In this document: positions 18,112 through 27,685 of the stretch, piece by piece | Layout of the letters: each line of letters opens with the position of its first letter | Position numbering within the stretch: position 1 is the first letter of the stretch | From: Tetramitus jugosus | Taxonomy: Eukaryota; Heterolobosea; Eutetramitea; Acrasida; Vahlkampfiidae | Direction of reading: 5' to 3' | NCBI GenBank assembly: GCA_937625935.1 | Contig: OW569362.1 | Location: forward strand, 1 to 64,000 | DNA: 64,000 nucleotides | The notes under the pieces: generated by a model | Told to the model about the DNA's origin: nothing | The model's input: the letters and a program-made list of their open reading frames with translations, nothing else | The model's database searches: none | Made by a program: the position numbers and the translations under genes

Positions 18112-19503
18112 TTACGATTTCTGTGTTTTTTCAATGAACTCCATCACTAATCGATCCACAAAATTTTCAGTGTAATTCGCTATTGTATAAGGCAACAAAG
18201 TGTCTAGCCAACCGACATGCCCACCACATTTAGTTTGAATGAAGGCCAAATTTTTGTTACCTCTGGCTGCAGAGATCGGTATGCACTCATATCGACTGAT
18301 TGGGTCATCCCTGGCATTAACACTAAGCATTGGTACATCTACATAAGGCGCCCAGTTTCGACTGGATGATATATCATAAAAGTCGTGCAAATTTGACAAT
18401 AAACTGATATCACGATTCTCCTGTTTCATTAATCGGTGCAACATTGGAAGACTGACATGCTCATCTAGCTCACGAGTGGTTTTACACTGTGATAGCCTCG
18501 CCAACATAACTTGGTCAAAGTCTCTCGATTCTGGAGTGGATGTCATCGAGATATTGACTCGAAACATATCCGCTCTCTTTTGGGCAAAAAATGAATCGTA
18601 TAGATAGTAATGCAATTTGTTGTGACATAAAATATCTGTTGCGACATCTAAATCGTATGGATTACCGATCGATACTACAGCTTTGAATGGGTGAGACAGT
18701 TTTCTTTCGTTCTTTGTTGCCACAATGTTCTCTCCCTTGAAATACTTGGGTTTTGGATTGATGTCCACGAGATGAAACAAAGAATTGGCTTTTCTCACAT
18801 TCTCTGAGACAAGGGAACTCCTTTCACCAATATACTGCACTAAAATATTTGCTCCCAAACTCACTCCAACGCCAATCAACGGATGATCATCACCCAGTTC
18901 ATTCTCAACGACTCGTAAAATATTGGATAGATCACCAATCGTATGCGTGATTCCAGGAATAATCGGATACTCATCCTTACTCATCACATCCAAACCCTCT
19001 TTGGACATGTAATTGAACACAATACAACGATAATTTCTTTCGACCGCAAACTGGACTAAATTCAACACTCCAACACCATCCGTTCCCGATACGACACCAG
19101 GCATAATAAACAATGTTTTTTCAGGTTCTCGAGTAAAGTTTAAACTCTTTTTCGGTGTTATCCAATCCAGATAGACTGTCGCCCCACTTCCTACAAACGT
19201 ATGTTTCGTTCTCTTTAGATCCATAATATCGTGCAAATCAGCTTGAGTAGGCTTCCTAAACAGAGCATTGAACACTGTTTGGGCATGTGGATTGGTTAGG
19301 TACCATGTCGGGCTGTAAACTTTCTTTGCATGTTCCAATTCCCAAACCAAATGATCTTCATTGTTACAAATGATCTCGGGAGCCTTGCAGCAATGATCCC
19401 TCCAGTACTTGTGATGAGAATGAATTCCAAATCCAGTGAGAGTCAACAGAGAAGTGCTCAACAAAGATCCCGTAATCACAAAAGTTCGTGTTCTAAAGTA
19501 CAT
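18112..19503 (-). CDS. ABHD1/ABHD3-type membrane alpha/beta hydrolase (YheT-like)
   Basis: 463 residues from the ATG in ACAAAATG at 19503; an in-frame ATG at 19560 would add 19 residues. A hydrophobic anchor follows the start (FVITGSLLSTSLLTLTGFGI). The hydrolase core shows HAQTVFNALFR, the oxyanion-side IMPGVVSGTDG, the nucleophile elbow GVSLGAN (Ser near residue 214), the acid in NARDDP and the His in GGHVGWLD. This is the classic order of the ABHD1/2/3 and bacterial YheT family, whose animal members act on phospholipids. Likely a membrane-attached lipase or esterase; the substrate is unknown. It is divergent from the AP-5 sigma gene with only 106 bases between the two starts. Confidence 0.85.
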   Translation of the reverse strand: MYFRTRTFVITGSLLSTSLLTLTGFGIHSHHKYWRDHCCKAPEIICNNEDHLVWELEHAKKVYSPTWYLTNPHAQTVFNALFRKPTQADLHDIMDLKRTKHTFVGSGATVYLDWITPKKSLNFTREPEKTLFIMPGVVSGTDGVGVLNLVQFAVERNYRCIVFNYMSKEGLDVMSKDEYPIIPGITHTIGDLSNILRVVENELGDDHPLIGVGVSLGANILVQYIGERSSLVSENVRKANSLFHLVDINPKPKYFKGENIVATKNERKLSHPFKAVVSIGNPYDLDVATDILCHNKLHYYLYDSFFAQKRADMFRVNISMTSTPESRDFDQVMLARLSQCKTTRELDEHVSLPMLHRLMKQENRDISLLSNLHDFYDISSSRNWAPYVDVPMLSVNARDDPISRYECIPISAARGNKNLAFIQTKCGGHVGWLDTLLPYTIANYTENFVDRLVMEFIEKTQKS

Positions 19504-19609
19504 TTTGTGCTTGTTGTTGTTTTTGTTTTCCAGAGGAGTGGTGAGCTTTCTTGTGATCATCCTTGTTTCGGACAACAAAAATAACAACCGAAGAACACAC
19601 AGAGAAAAA
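19504..19609. promoter_or_regulatory. Probable bidirectional promoter between ABHD-type and AP-5 sigma genes
   Basis: The two genes start 106 bases apart on opposite strands, so their promoters must share or overlap this interval. No specific element such as a TATA box is clear. If the hydrolase starts at 19560 the gap shrinks to 49 bases. Confidence 0.4.
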
Positions 19610-20218
19610 ATGCTGATTGGTTTTCTTGTGCACTCACTGGCCAGTGATGATGTTTGCTTGTTTGCTCACTTTTTTGATCATAGCATGAGAGCAAGTTCTT
19701 CTCTTCAGCCTCCAACAACGACCGGAAACAATGTGTTGTCGGTGACCATGAAAGAAAAGGTGTCTGCTGTGATACAGAGAGTCAACAAGGACCACTCTCG
19801 TGTTCTCTCCACTGCTCAAGAACGGTCCAATTTGGTGGATGAAGAAGCTTTGCGTAACACAAAGCTACAACAGGGAGCTTTTATGATACATGACAAGATT
19901 GCACACAAGGAAGGATCTTGGTTAATATTGTATCAGTTGATACCGAAAACTGACATTATACTTACAATGATATGCTCAGTTAGGAACTGTAATCGTGTGT
20001 TGGCCTCTCACATTCTTAGTCAAATTAGCTTACAGTTGGTTGCTGCTGTGAACAGAAGTGAAGAAGATGGAATAACAAATCCTCCAGTTCAAACAGGCAC
20101 GAGTGTATCTGCACAAGAGAGACAGGCAATGCAAATGAAACAATTTTTACTGCGACCAGAACTGGTGTATGCTTGTTTACATCGGTATTGTCCCCATGGT
20201 CAACTTCTATTGTCGTAA
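19610..20218 (+). CDS. AP5S1: AP-5 adaptor complex sigma subunit
   Basis: 202 residues from ATG 19610; the open frame further back lacks an ATG. The N-terminus MLIGFLVHSL and the C-terminal LLRPELVYACLHRYCPHGQL match the ends of animal AP5S1, including the PHGQLL signature. The length matches the family, and the fold is longin-like as in other small adaptor subunits. AP-5 is a coat adaptor on late endosomes/lysosomes that works with SPG11/SPG15 in retrieval to the Golgi. Finding it here fits the broad but patchy presence of AP-5 in eukaryotes. The middle is diverged, so the call rests on the termini and size. Confidence 0.75.
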   Translation: MLIGFLVHSLASDDVCLFAHFFDHSMRASSSLQPPTTTGNNVLSVTMKEKVSAVIQRVNKDHSRVLSTAQERSNLVDEEALRNTKLQQGAFMIHDKIAHKEGSWLILYQLIPKTDIILTMICSVRNCNRVLASHILSQISLQLVAAVNRSEEDGITNPPVQTGTSVSAQERQAMQMKQFLLRPELVYACLHRYCPHGQLLLS

Positions 20219-20410
20219 CATTGCAGTGAGAGGTGTCTGAACGTAATAGAATGAGCAAGACTTTGACCCAATAAATATCAATCATTCTGACCGGTCAAAA
20301 TGGCGCGCAATTGCTTCTGTACAGGTGAAAAAATAGGTAAGCAATCAAGAGGTTGGACTTGACTCGACGAAAACAGTGATTGATCGATAAAGGGGACACA
20401 AACAGCTCAA

Positions 20411-22498
20411 ATGAAGAGAAGTGATATTGAGAAAGCTGCTATTAAGAAGGCGAAAGTTCTCTTCGAACAGGGATACGCATTGATGAGCAAACAGAAGAAG
20501 TATTCTGAGTCAGTTGAAATATTCACGAACGCGATCAATACACATCCAGAACCAAGGTTTCACTTCTATCGAGCTCAGTGCTACAAGCACATGAGAGATT
20601 ATGATAGAAGTATTCTTGACTATTTGCAAGCAATTACCGAAGAGCCACTACCGTACTACATTCTACACAGAGGAATATGCTTTAGAACCAGAGCGAATGA
20701 ACATATGAATGCGCAAGATAGAGAGAAGGATCTCAATTTTTCTATTCGAGATTTCAACTTAGCTCTGAATGAACTGTCGAAGAAAGCAATAGATGGAAAA
20801 CGAACAGGAGACGATATTAAGACCTTCTTTTTATTGTATCTTAATCGAGGTATTACACATTTGGAGATGAAACAAAAGGAGAGAGCCATTGAAGATTTCT
20901 CTGCTTCCATCGATGTAATGGTAGCCTACAAACCGATGAATCCTCAGCTGTTCAAACCTTACTTCTTCCGTGGTAATACCCTACGGGAAATTGGAAAGTT
21001 AGAGTTGTCAATAGAGGATCTGACAAAGGCTGCGGAATTGGAGACTAGAAACTCTGCGGTTCAAAATAATTTGGGTTTGTCATTGTATGAGTTGGGAAAA
21101 TTTGATAGTTCGATTCAGAGATACACGAATGCAATCGAAATAGATCCAGACGTCGCTCCCTATTACAACAATCGTGGATTAGGTTATTATCGATTAAAAG
21201 AATTTGAGAAGTCATTGGAAGATTTCTCAGAAGCTATAAACAAGGATGAAAATGATGGAAACTTTTATTTTAATCGAGGTAACACATACCTTGCAATGAG
21301 AAAATACACTGAAGCCCTTGCAGACTTTGATAATGCTATTGGTAGAGTGAATGCAGATCATAAATACTATCATTGTAAGGGAATGGCATACCAAGAAATG
21401 AGGGATGTTCACCATGCTATTAAAATGTTTAAAAAAGCACTGGAGATAAATCCGGATTACATCCAATCGTTATATCATCTTGGACTCATGTATCATGCGA
21501 ATAGTCAACCATTCGAAGCTAAACGATGCTTCGAAAAGGTATTGGGTATGAAGAGTGATCGAAGAGCATTTGAAAGCAGAGGCTTAGTGAATCAAGACCT
21601 GTTGTATTACGACTTGGCAGTAGAAGATTTCTCTGCCGCTATTCGTTTGGCACCAAAGTATCCTTTGAACTATTTCCACAGAGGACGGTCGTATCTTTGG
21701 TTAGGCAGATACAAGGAAGCGATTTCCGATTTCAATGAAGCTTTCCTTCTCGGTTGTGAAGACGCTAAAATATATAATGCAAGGGCAATGGCTCAGAAGT
21801 ATATGAACAATCACGAAAACGCAATTGAAGATTTAGAGAAAGCTATTGAACTAGATGGAAACAATGTCGAATATCTCTTCAATCGTAGTCAGTGCTACTT
21901 TGATTTGAAACAATACCAAAATGCTATCGACGACTTGGATAAAGCGATCAACCAAATGAAGATCACAGACAAACGTGAGAAAATGCATCAACCTGAAGCC
22001 AAATTGCACTATCTCCGAGGATTAGCAAAATTCGAATTGCAACAATTCAAAGATTGTATTCACGATCTAAAAGTCGCACTTCGGACGAAGCCATCCTCTT
22101 CATTTGCTCACGATTGTTATTTCCACATCGGTGTTTCATATTGTAAGACAGGTAAGCATGACAATGCCATTCCCGCTTTCACAAAGGCCATCGACCACCA
22201 TAACGCGGGAGACAACCGAGCATTTGGAAATATTGCCTCCTATTATCATGAAAGAGCAAAAACATATCAACATCTGATGCAATCTGAGGATGCTATTGGT
22301 GATTTCACACAAGTTATTTCTCTCGAACCTGACAATGCTTATGCATACTTTCGACGAGCCTTCTCCTACAAGATTCTGCAAATGTTTGACGAAGCAGCCG
22401 AAGATTTTGAGAAGGCCAAGTCATTACAACCTGATAACCCCAATCTGGTAGTCAACTACAAAAAGATTCATGACATTGCGTACATTAATCTGGAATGA
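20411..22498 (+). CDS. Large tetratricopeptide-repeat protein
   Basis: 695 residues, starting at ATG 20411, almost entirely TPR units of 34 residues with the signature pattern (YxNRGxxxxxxxxYxxAIxDFxxAIxxxP), roughly 14 to 16 of them. Clear examples read YYNNRGLGYYRLKEFEKSLE and YFNRGNTYLAMRKYTEALAD. There is no membrane segment, signal or catalytic domain. TPR solenoids are scaffolds for protein partners; the partner is unknown. A broken TPR gene of the same repeat style lies at 53771-54514 and may derive from this family. Confidence 0.85.
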   Translation: MKRSDIEKAAIKKAKVLFEQGYALMSKQKKYSESVEIFTNAINTHPEPRFHFYRAQCYKHMRDYDRSILDYLQAITEEPLPYYILHRGICFRTRANEHMNAQDREKDLNFSIRDFNLALNELSKKAIDGKRTGDDIKTFFLLYLNRGITHLEMKQKERAIEDFSASIDVMVAYKPMNPQLFKPYFFRGNTLREIGKLELSIEDLTKAAELETRNSAVQNNLGLSLYELGKFDSSIQRYTNAIEIDPDVAPYYNNRGLGYYRLKEFEKSLEDFSEAINKDENDGNFYFNRGNTYLAMRKYTEALADFDNAIGRVNADHKYYHCKGMAYQEMRDVHHAIKMFKKALEINPDYIQSLYHLGLMYHANSQPFEAKRCFEKVLGMKSDRRAFESRGLVNQDLLYYDLAVEDFSAAIRLAPKYPLNYFHRGRSYLWLGRYKEAISDFNEAFLLGCEDAKIYNARAMAQKYMNNHENAIEDLEKAIELDGNNVEYLFNRSQCYFDLKQYQNAIDDLDKAINQMKITDKREKMHQPEAKLHYLRGLAKFELQQFKDCIHDLKVALRTKPSSSFAHDCYFHIGVSYCKTGKHDNAIPAFTKAIDHHNAGDNRAFGNIASYYHERAKTYQHLMQSEDAIGDFTQVISLEPDNAYAYFRRAFSYKILQMFDEAAEDFEKAKSLQPDNPNLVVNYKKIHDIAYINLE

Positions 22499-22586
22499 AA
22501 AGCGAAAATTGTTCCCTTCACAAGTTCCGAAAAAAAATGGCTCACCGTAACAAAGAAGAACACAACAACCTGACGCAAAGAAAGAC

Positions 22587-23855
22587 ATGAATTTTAACTT
22601 GAATTTTCCCTTCTTTGGTTCATCATCGAATCAAGATCGCTCCTCCACCAGTACTAGTAGGACAAGCAACAATGATCACAGCAATGCCCATCATCCTTAC
22701 AACAATCATCATCGCTCTTCGGGTCACACTAGAAACAATAACAATGGCAACAGAAACGAAATCCCTCCGTCCTTTGCTCACCTCTTCCAAGAACATCAAG
22801 AAAATCACATGAGACATCACATGCACAATCGAGATCAACGAATTCATCAAGCGTTCGAACAAGCTTTTGGTTCCCAGTCGGTAAATTTCCACTATCATCA
22901 TGATAACACTAGCAACAACAACAACAACACCAATAATAATAATAATACTAATCACAACCAAAATAGTAATAACAGCGGAAACGATCATATCAACTTTGAT
23001 GGCAATCTGGGCAACTTTCATTCCTTCTTGAATCAGTTGTCCAATATAACTGGCGCGTTTAACGTGTCAACATTTACAAACGATAACAATAATTATAGTG
23101 GTGGCGATAACGATGGTGAAGATGGAATGAATTGGGATGACTTTTTAGACTATTCCTTCCAACATGATCAACAACAGCAGAGGAGTCAAGCACCTGCGAC
23201 ATCCGAGAAGGCCATACAGAATTTTCCGACATTTATGTTCACGTCAGAACAAGAAGACTCGATAAAGCTGAACAATGGCAGTGAATTTTGTCAAACGGAA
23301 TGCTCCATATGCATCTCAGATTTTGCTTTGGGTGAGGTGCTGCTATGTCTGCCCTGTCAGCACACATATCACAAAGAATGTATATTGCCTTGGGTGCAGC
23401 AGAACAACACTTGTCCCGTTTGTAGATATGAACTGCCCGTGGAGGACGAACAGTTGGAAAGGGAAAGGGTGGAGCGCATGAAGGCAAAGTTTACTTCCGA
23501 AGGTCTCAAGATTATGGAGATTGGTGCTCAAGTGAACACAGTGCTGCCCACCGTTCAGAGGTGTCGATTGAACTTTGAAGAGTTCTTGCGCCGGGTAGAG
23601 GAAGCCGAGCGAAATGGCCTGCTGATCCCTTCCAACCAAAAGAGGGACTTTTTGATGCGTGTAAAAAACAGACTCAACGGACTCGAAAGGAACTTGGATA
23701 ACTTTATGTGCATGCTTGATGCCCTGCAGGACTTCAAGGAGGAAAGGATCAAGAAACAACGCAAAATGCAAGTTGTAAAAATTCAGGAGGTCCAAAGTGT
23801 ACTGCAAGCGTTGAAGGACCGCGTAGTCAATGCCATGTCCATACGTGCACAATAA
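22587..23855 (+). CDS. RING-H2 E3 ubiquitin ligase (RNF115/RNF126-like layout)
   Basis: 422 residues. The first 230 are low-complexity, rich in Asn, His and Ser. The RING-H2 finger (about residues 239-280) reads CSICISDFALGE, LPCQHTYHKECILPW and CPVC, with all eight zinc ligands in C3H2C3 order. About 140 residues of charged helical sequence follow. RING-H2 proteins bind a ubiquitin-conjugating enzyme and pass ubiquitin to substrates. The disordered N-terminus plus RING resembles RNF115/126, but the RING here is not C-terminal and no N-terminal zinc finger is visible, so orthology is not claimed. Confidence 0.85.
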   Translation: MNFNLNFPFFGSSSNQDRSSTSTSRTSNNDHSNAHHPYNNHHRSSGHTRNNNNGNRNEIPPSFAHLFQEHQENHMRHHMHNRDQRIHQAFEQAFGSQSVNFHYHHDNTSNNNNNTNNNNNTNHNQNSNNSGNDHINFDGNLGNFHSFLNQLSNITGAFNVSTFTNDNNNYSGGDNDGEDGMNWDDFLDYSFQHDQQQQRSQAPATSEKAIQNFPTFMFTSEQEDSIKLNNGSEFCQTECSICISDFALGEVLLCLPCQHTYHKECILPWVQQNNTCPVCRYELPVEDEQLERERVERMKAKFTSEGLKIMEIGAQVNTVLPTVQRCRLNFEEFLRRVEEAERNGLLIPSNQKRDFLMRVKNRLNGLERNLDNFMCMLDALQDFKEERIKKQRKMQVVKIQEVQSVLQALKDRVVNAMSIRAQ

Positions 23856-24375
23856 AAGAGCCAGAGGGCAAAACACGAACTTCCAAAGTGACGTTTTTCT
23901 GAAATGGACAGTTCAAACATAAGATTCGTTCAGTTTGCTGTAGTGACCAAGATACTGGAGTTTTCACGCATCTATTCCCCCTTTTGTCAACAGCCAACAA
24001 AAAAACCTGACCACTTATGTTGGACGAACGTTCGACTCCAATCACATATCATACAGCCACACAAAAAAACTTCGCCTTTTTCTGTTGAACCATCTTTTCG
24101 AAACGAAATCACTTTCATCTACGTAGAATCCAATCACCCATAACACCACACCATTCACTTCCACCACACCCGTTGACAACCCGACAAAAAGTCCTTTGGT
24201 AGGTAGCAAGATTAAGTCAAATCAAAAATTTGTGTTGTGCACAAAAAACAAGCAAAATATCATTCAACCGACCAACAACAACAACAACGAATAACAGCAG
24301 CAGCAGCGGCAACTAGCAGATTACAAGACAAAAAATAACAAGATTGATCACATACAAAAACAACATCAACCAATC
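23856..24375. other. Long leader / promoter region of the Zn2Cys6 gene
   Basis: A 520-base gap with no supported ORF; the 79-codon frame at 23904 has no protein-like features. It becomes rich in CAA and CAG repeats after 24275 and runs into the Asn-rich start of the next gene. It is probably a long 5' untranslated region. Confidence 0.5.
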
Positions 24376-27300
24376 ATGAACAACAACAACAATAACAACA
24401 ACAACAACTCAAATGGTTATGATCATCACTTGAGTTTTATGAGTTTATTGGCCAGTGGAAGTGGTAGTGGACCACACACCACAAATGATGACCATTCACA
24501 ACAACAACAACATTTGACTTCATCGACTGCTGCTACGCCGTCGTCTCACATGTACTACTCTCATCCAATGATGCCTCCCAACTCTACGAATAACACTCCA
24601 AAAATGCCATCATCTGCCTCGACACCTACAACTACAGCTGCATTGTTGTCTGCCGCTCAACAACAACAACAACAACAAGCACTATTCGCTCATCCCTATC
24701 ATCTGTCTTCAGCTGCTACACCTGAACAACAATTACTCATGTCAACAACCACATCTGCTACTTCACATAATATGAACATGAATGGTGGTGATATGATGAT
24801 GTCTTCAAATGCATCTACTCCTTCACCTGTTGATTCACCACTCATTACACCCAGATTTGCATCATCCGCTGCTGCTATTATGGCCGCAAGGTATCAACAG
24901 TATCAACATTATCACTTGTACGAACATGGTAGTGCTTGTTCGTGTTGTGAACCCATCAATCCCAATTCCATGATGAACTCTGCTCAAAACAAGCATCATC
25001 ATCATCACCATCACCATCACCAACAATCACATCAGCAGATACAGCAGCAGCAACAACAGCAAATTCAACAACAACAACAACAACAACAGCAACAACAACC
25101 ATTAAAGAGTCCAAATTCATGTCGGCAGTGTAGAGCCAGTCACAGGCGGTGTGATCGTCTATTACCATCTTGTACTCAATGTCTCAAGCGTAAGGTTGCA
25201 GTGACATGTGTCTATGAACCATTGAAAACTCAGTCCATCAATCCATCCAGTGGCAGTAGTAGTGGTACCACGACCATTATTCTCAATAACTCTGCTGCTG
25301 CAGGCACTTCTACCTCCTCTTCATCCACCAACAATAGCACCTCCACCACTTCCACCACCACCAACAACAACACTAGCAATGATAATGCAAGCACGAGTCC
25401 ATCTGCCACATTACACTCCTCTTCGTCTTCCTCATCCTTGTCAGACACGTCCAACAAGAAAAAGAAGAGAACGAACAAGAAGAGAAAGGCACGTGATCAA
25501 GAGTCACAGGAAACAGAAGAGCAAGGATCGACGACCAGTGCCTCCACTAGCGGATCATCTCCTGCCTCACCACCATCGGATCAAGTTGCCAATATGATGC
25601 TTGCATCGTCTGCTTCATCATCGTCTACCTCGGGAGGAGGCAGTGGTAGTACTCGTCTGCCCTATCCACCTCCGTCAAAGCATCTCAAGATGGATCAACA
25701 GCAACCACAAAAACAAATGGTGTTTGATGGAGAACAAGTCGAAAAGTTTGTCATGGAGCATCCGAGTTCAGTCGGAATGGTTGCATCTAGTAGCAACAGC
25801 AGTGGCTCAAGCATGGGATCAACAACAGATTCCACCAATCAATCCGTCACTGGATTGCAGTTTAATTTATTGTCACCGTCGAGTCATCAAATTCTAGATG
25901 GTTGCTTCAAGCTTGTGTCACCAAAGGAAATGGGTATTCATTCAGATGAGTTTGAGCACAACCTGATTGCACAATTTCTCTGGAACAAGTCAGCCATGGC
26001 AGCGCAGCCTCAAAGTGAGAACTCGATAGATCAACAAGCATTTTTGGATCAAAAGGCCAGTCAAGCACTATGGTTCGCCTTCCAAGCAATTGCACTTCAA
26101 CAGTTGCCTGCTATGGAGAAATCACCGTATGTAAATACTGTACAGGAGACCAGATTGTGCGAAAGAGTATTGGAAAAGTTGCTGTACTCCATGGTGAATA
26201 TTAAGAGAAATGTGTCTAGCTTGGTGCAACTCATGTGTAAGTTTCCTAGAACACTACTCATGCAAGCATCTAGGAACATGTGTAAATTAGCCGAACAAGT
26301 CTTGTTGGATCCAAAGATCTTTCCATTTATTGGAAAGCATATGGTTTTGGCCCAGGCATGTTGCTTTTTGGTGTTTTATTTACTGGTTATTGGAGAACAG
26401 CCAGAGGAAGCCGCTGTTTTCCTGAAGGCTGTTAAGGTGTATGCTGATCGAGAACAGCGCGTGTTGGATATTGCGCCTGCTAATGTTACCAACGTCATTT
26501 CTCGTCAACAGCTACAAACACAACAAATGGTGATTCAGGGACTCATTGATGCATATGCCGCAATGAAATCAACTCTCTGGTTCAATAGTGCGGCTCCAAA
26601 GCAGAATGATTTCCACACGAAGAAATCTTTGAACAAGTTTATCAAATTGTCTCTACAAGCTGCACTGGTTGGCAGTAGTTACTCAAGCGACTCAAGGCTT
26701 GTCCTATTGAAACAACATGAGTGCTTGAAACGATTGAAAGCAATTTTGGACAGTGGTGATGATACCAAGGATCAACTTTACAGATTCTTGCTCACTTGTC
26801 AGGAGATGAGAAGAGATGCGACAAATCTTCCTGTAGAGTCATTCATGAATACCATCTGGCACATTTACGTTTTTAACTTTGAAGTATTTGCTTTGGAGAT
26901 TGCGGCTGCACAATTGAACTGCGATTTTGCTCAACTACAAAGCATTCAAGTCAATCTGGCTAATGAGATTGCTCAAGAGTGGTTGAATTGTCTGCCTGTT
27001 GTCATATCTTCTGGTGCCCGTTCGATGAATCTGCTCAAGTTTATTTCTCGTGTCCATATTCAACACTCAGCTCAACTCTGTTCCAACATGAATGTAACAT
27101 CCGACCAAAGCGATGTTTTGACAGAGGCACTTAAATTCCTACAGATTGACATTATCATTTTAGATGCCATCCATAACAAGTATGGTGTGACAAAGTACAG
27201 GGAAATGAGTGATCAGGTGAAAATTCAAGAGCAAATCCATAAGCGCTTCTTGGATCAAACTCTCGGACTGCAAACAGATAATGTTGTTCCTAGTCCTCAA

Positions 27301-27486
27301 GCAAATGCTTCCGTTTCACCTCCATCAGGTCATGTACAGATGGATAGTGTTGAAGGGGCAACCACCGGAAACAATCTCCTACAAATACCTGATGCCGGAA
27401 TGCTCGTGGATCCGACTAGTCGCCAATTGATGAGTCCTCTTAACGAGTCTCTCTTCATGGATTTGTTTAACTGGCAAGGATATTAG
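24376..27486 (+). CDS. Zn2Cys6 binuclear-cluster transcription factor
   Basis: 1036 residues. Residues 1-245 are low-complexity (poly-Asn, poly-His, poly-Gln). Residues 249-279 form the zinc cluster: CRQCRASHRRC, then SCTQC, then VTC, with the six-Cys spacing C-x2-C-x6-C-x5-C-x2-C-x6-C. A Ser/Thr-rich region with a basic nuclear-localisation-like run (KKKKRTNKKRKARD) follows. From about 500 to 960 the protein is helical, like the ligand-responsive middle region of fungal Zn2Cys6 regulators, and it ends in an acidic-hydrophobic tail (LFMDLFNWQGY). It is likely a DNA-binding regulator; targets are unknown. This class is best known in fungi but occurs in some amoebae. Confidence 0.85.
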   Translation: MNNNNNNNNNNSNGYDHHLSFMSLLASGSGSGPHTTNDDHSQQQQHLTSSTAATPSSHMYYSHPMMPPNSTNNTPKMPSSASTPTTTAALLSAAQQQQQQQALFAHPYHLSSAATPEQQLLMSTTTSATSHNMNMNGGDMMMSSNASTPSPVDSPLITPRFASSAAAIMAARYQQYQHYHLYEHGSACSCCEPINPNSMMNSAQNKHHHHHHHHHQQSHQQIQQQQQQQIQQQQQQQQQQQPLKSPNSCRQCRASHRRCDRLLPSCTQCLKRKVAVTCVYEPLKTQSINPSSGSSSGTTTIILNNSAAAGTSTSSSSTNNSTSTTSTTTNNNTSNDNASTSPSATLHSSSSSSSLSDTSNKKKKRTNKKRKARDQESQETEEQGSTTSASTSGSSPASPPSDQVANMMLASSASSSSTSGGGSGSTRLPYPPPSKHLKMDQQQPQKQMVFDGEQVEKFVMEHPSSVGMVASSSNSSGSSMGSTTDSTNQSVTGLQFNLLSPSSHQILDGCFKLVSPKEMGIHSDEFEHNLIAQFLWNKSAMAAQPQSENSIDQQAFLDQKASQALWFAFQAIALQQLPAMEKSPYVNTVQETRLCERVLEKLLYSMVNIKRNVSSLVQLMCKFPRTLLMQASRNMCKLAEQVLLDPKIFPFIGKHMVLAQACCFLVFYLLVIGEQPEEAAVFLKAVKVYADREQRVLDIAPANVTNVISRQQLQTQQMVIQGLIDAYAAMKSTLWFNSAAPKQNDFHTKKSLNKFIKLSLQAALVGSSYSSDSRLVLLKQHECLKRLKAILDSGDDTKDQLYRFLLTCQEMRRDATNLPVESFMNTIWHIYVFNFEVFALEIAAAQLNCDFAQLQSIQVNLANEIAQEWLNCLPVVISSGARSMNLLKFISRVHIQHSAQLCSNMNVTSDQSDVLTEALKFLQIDIIILDAIHNKYGVTKYREMSDQVKIQEQIHKRFLDQTLGLQTDNVVPSPQANASVSPPSGHVQMDSVEGATTGNNLLQIPDAGMLVDPTSRQLMSPLNESLFMDLFNWQGY

Positions 27487-27685
27487 CCATCTTACTCTAA
27501 TAATAATGATATTTGGGCGAAGAGACAATAAAACTGTTTCTTGATGAAATTATGTGATGATCTTCCTATTTCTCCGACACTGGTTGACCAATTTAGTTTG
27601 ATGTTTTAGTTGATCTCTGAACTCTCGCACAAACGTTAAACAATCCAAGAAGAGTTCAATCTGGCGAAAGAAAGCACAAAACAAC

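Noticed and set aside
22623-23876. Several antisense ORFs across the RING-H2 gene
   Set aside because: They are shadows of the low-complexity and RING coding sequence.
23904-24143. 79-codon plus ORF before the Zn2Cys6 gene
   Set aside because: No protein-like features; it fits a 5' untranslated region.
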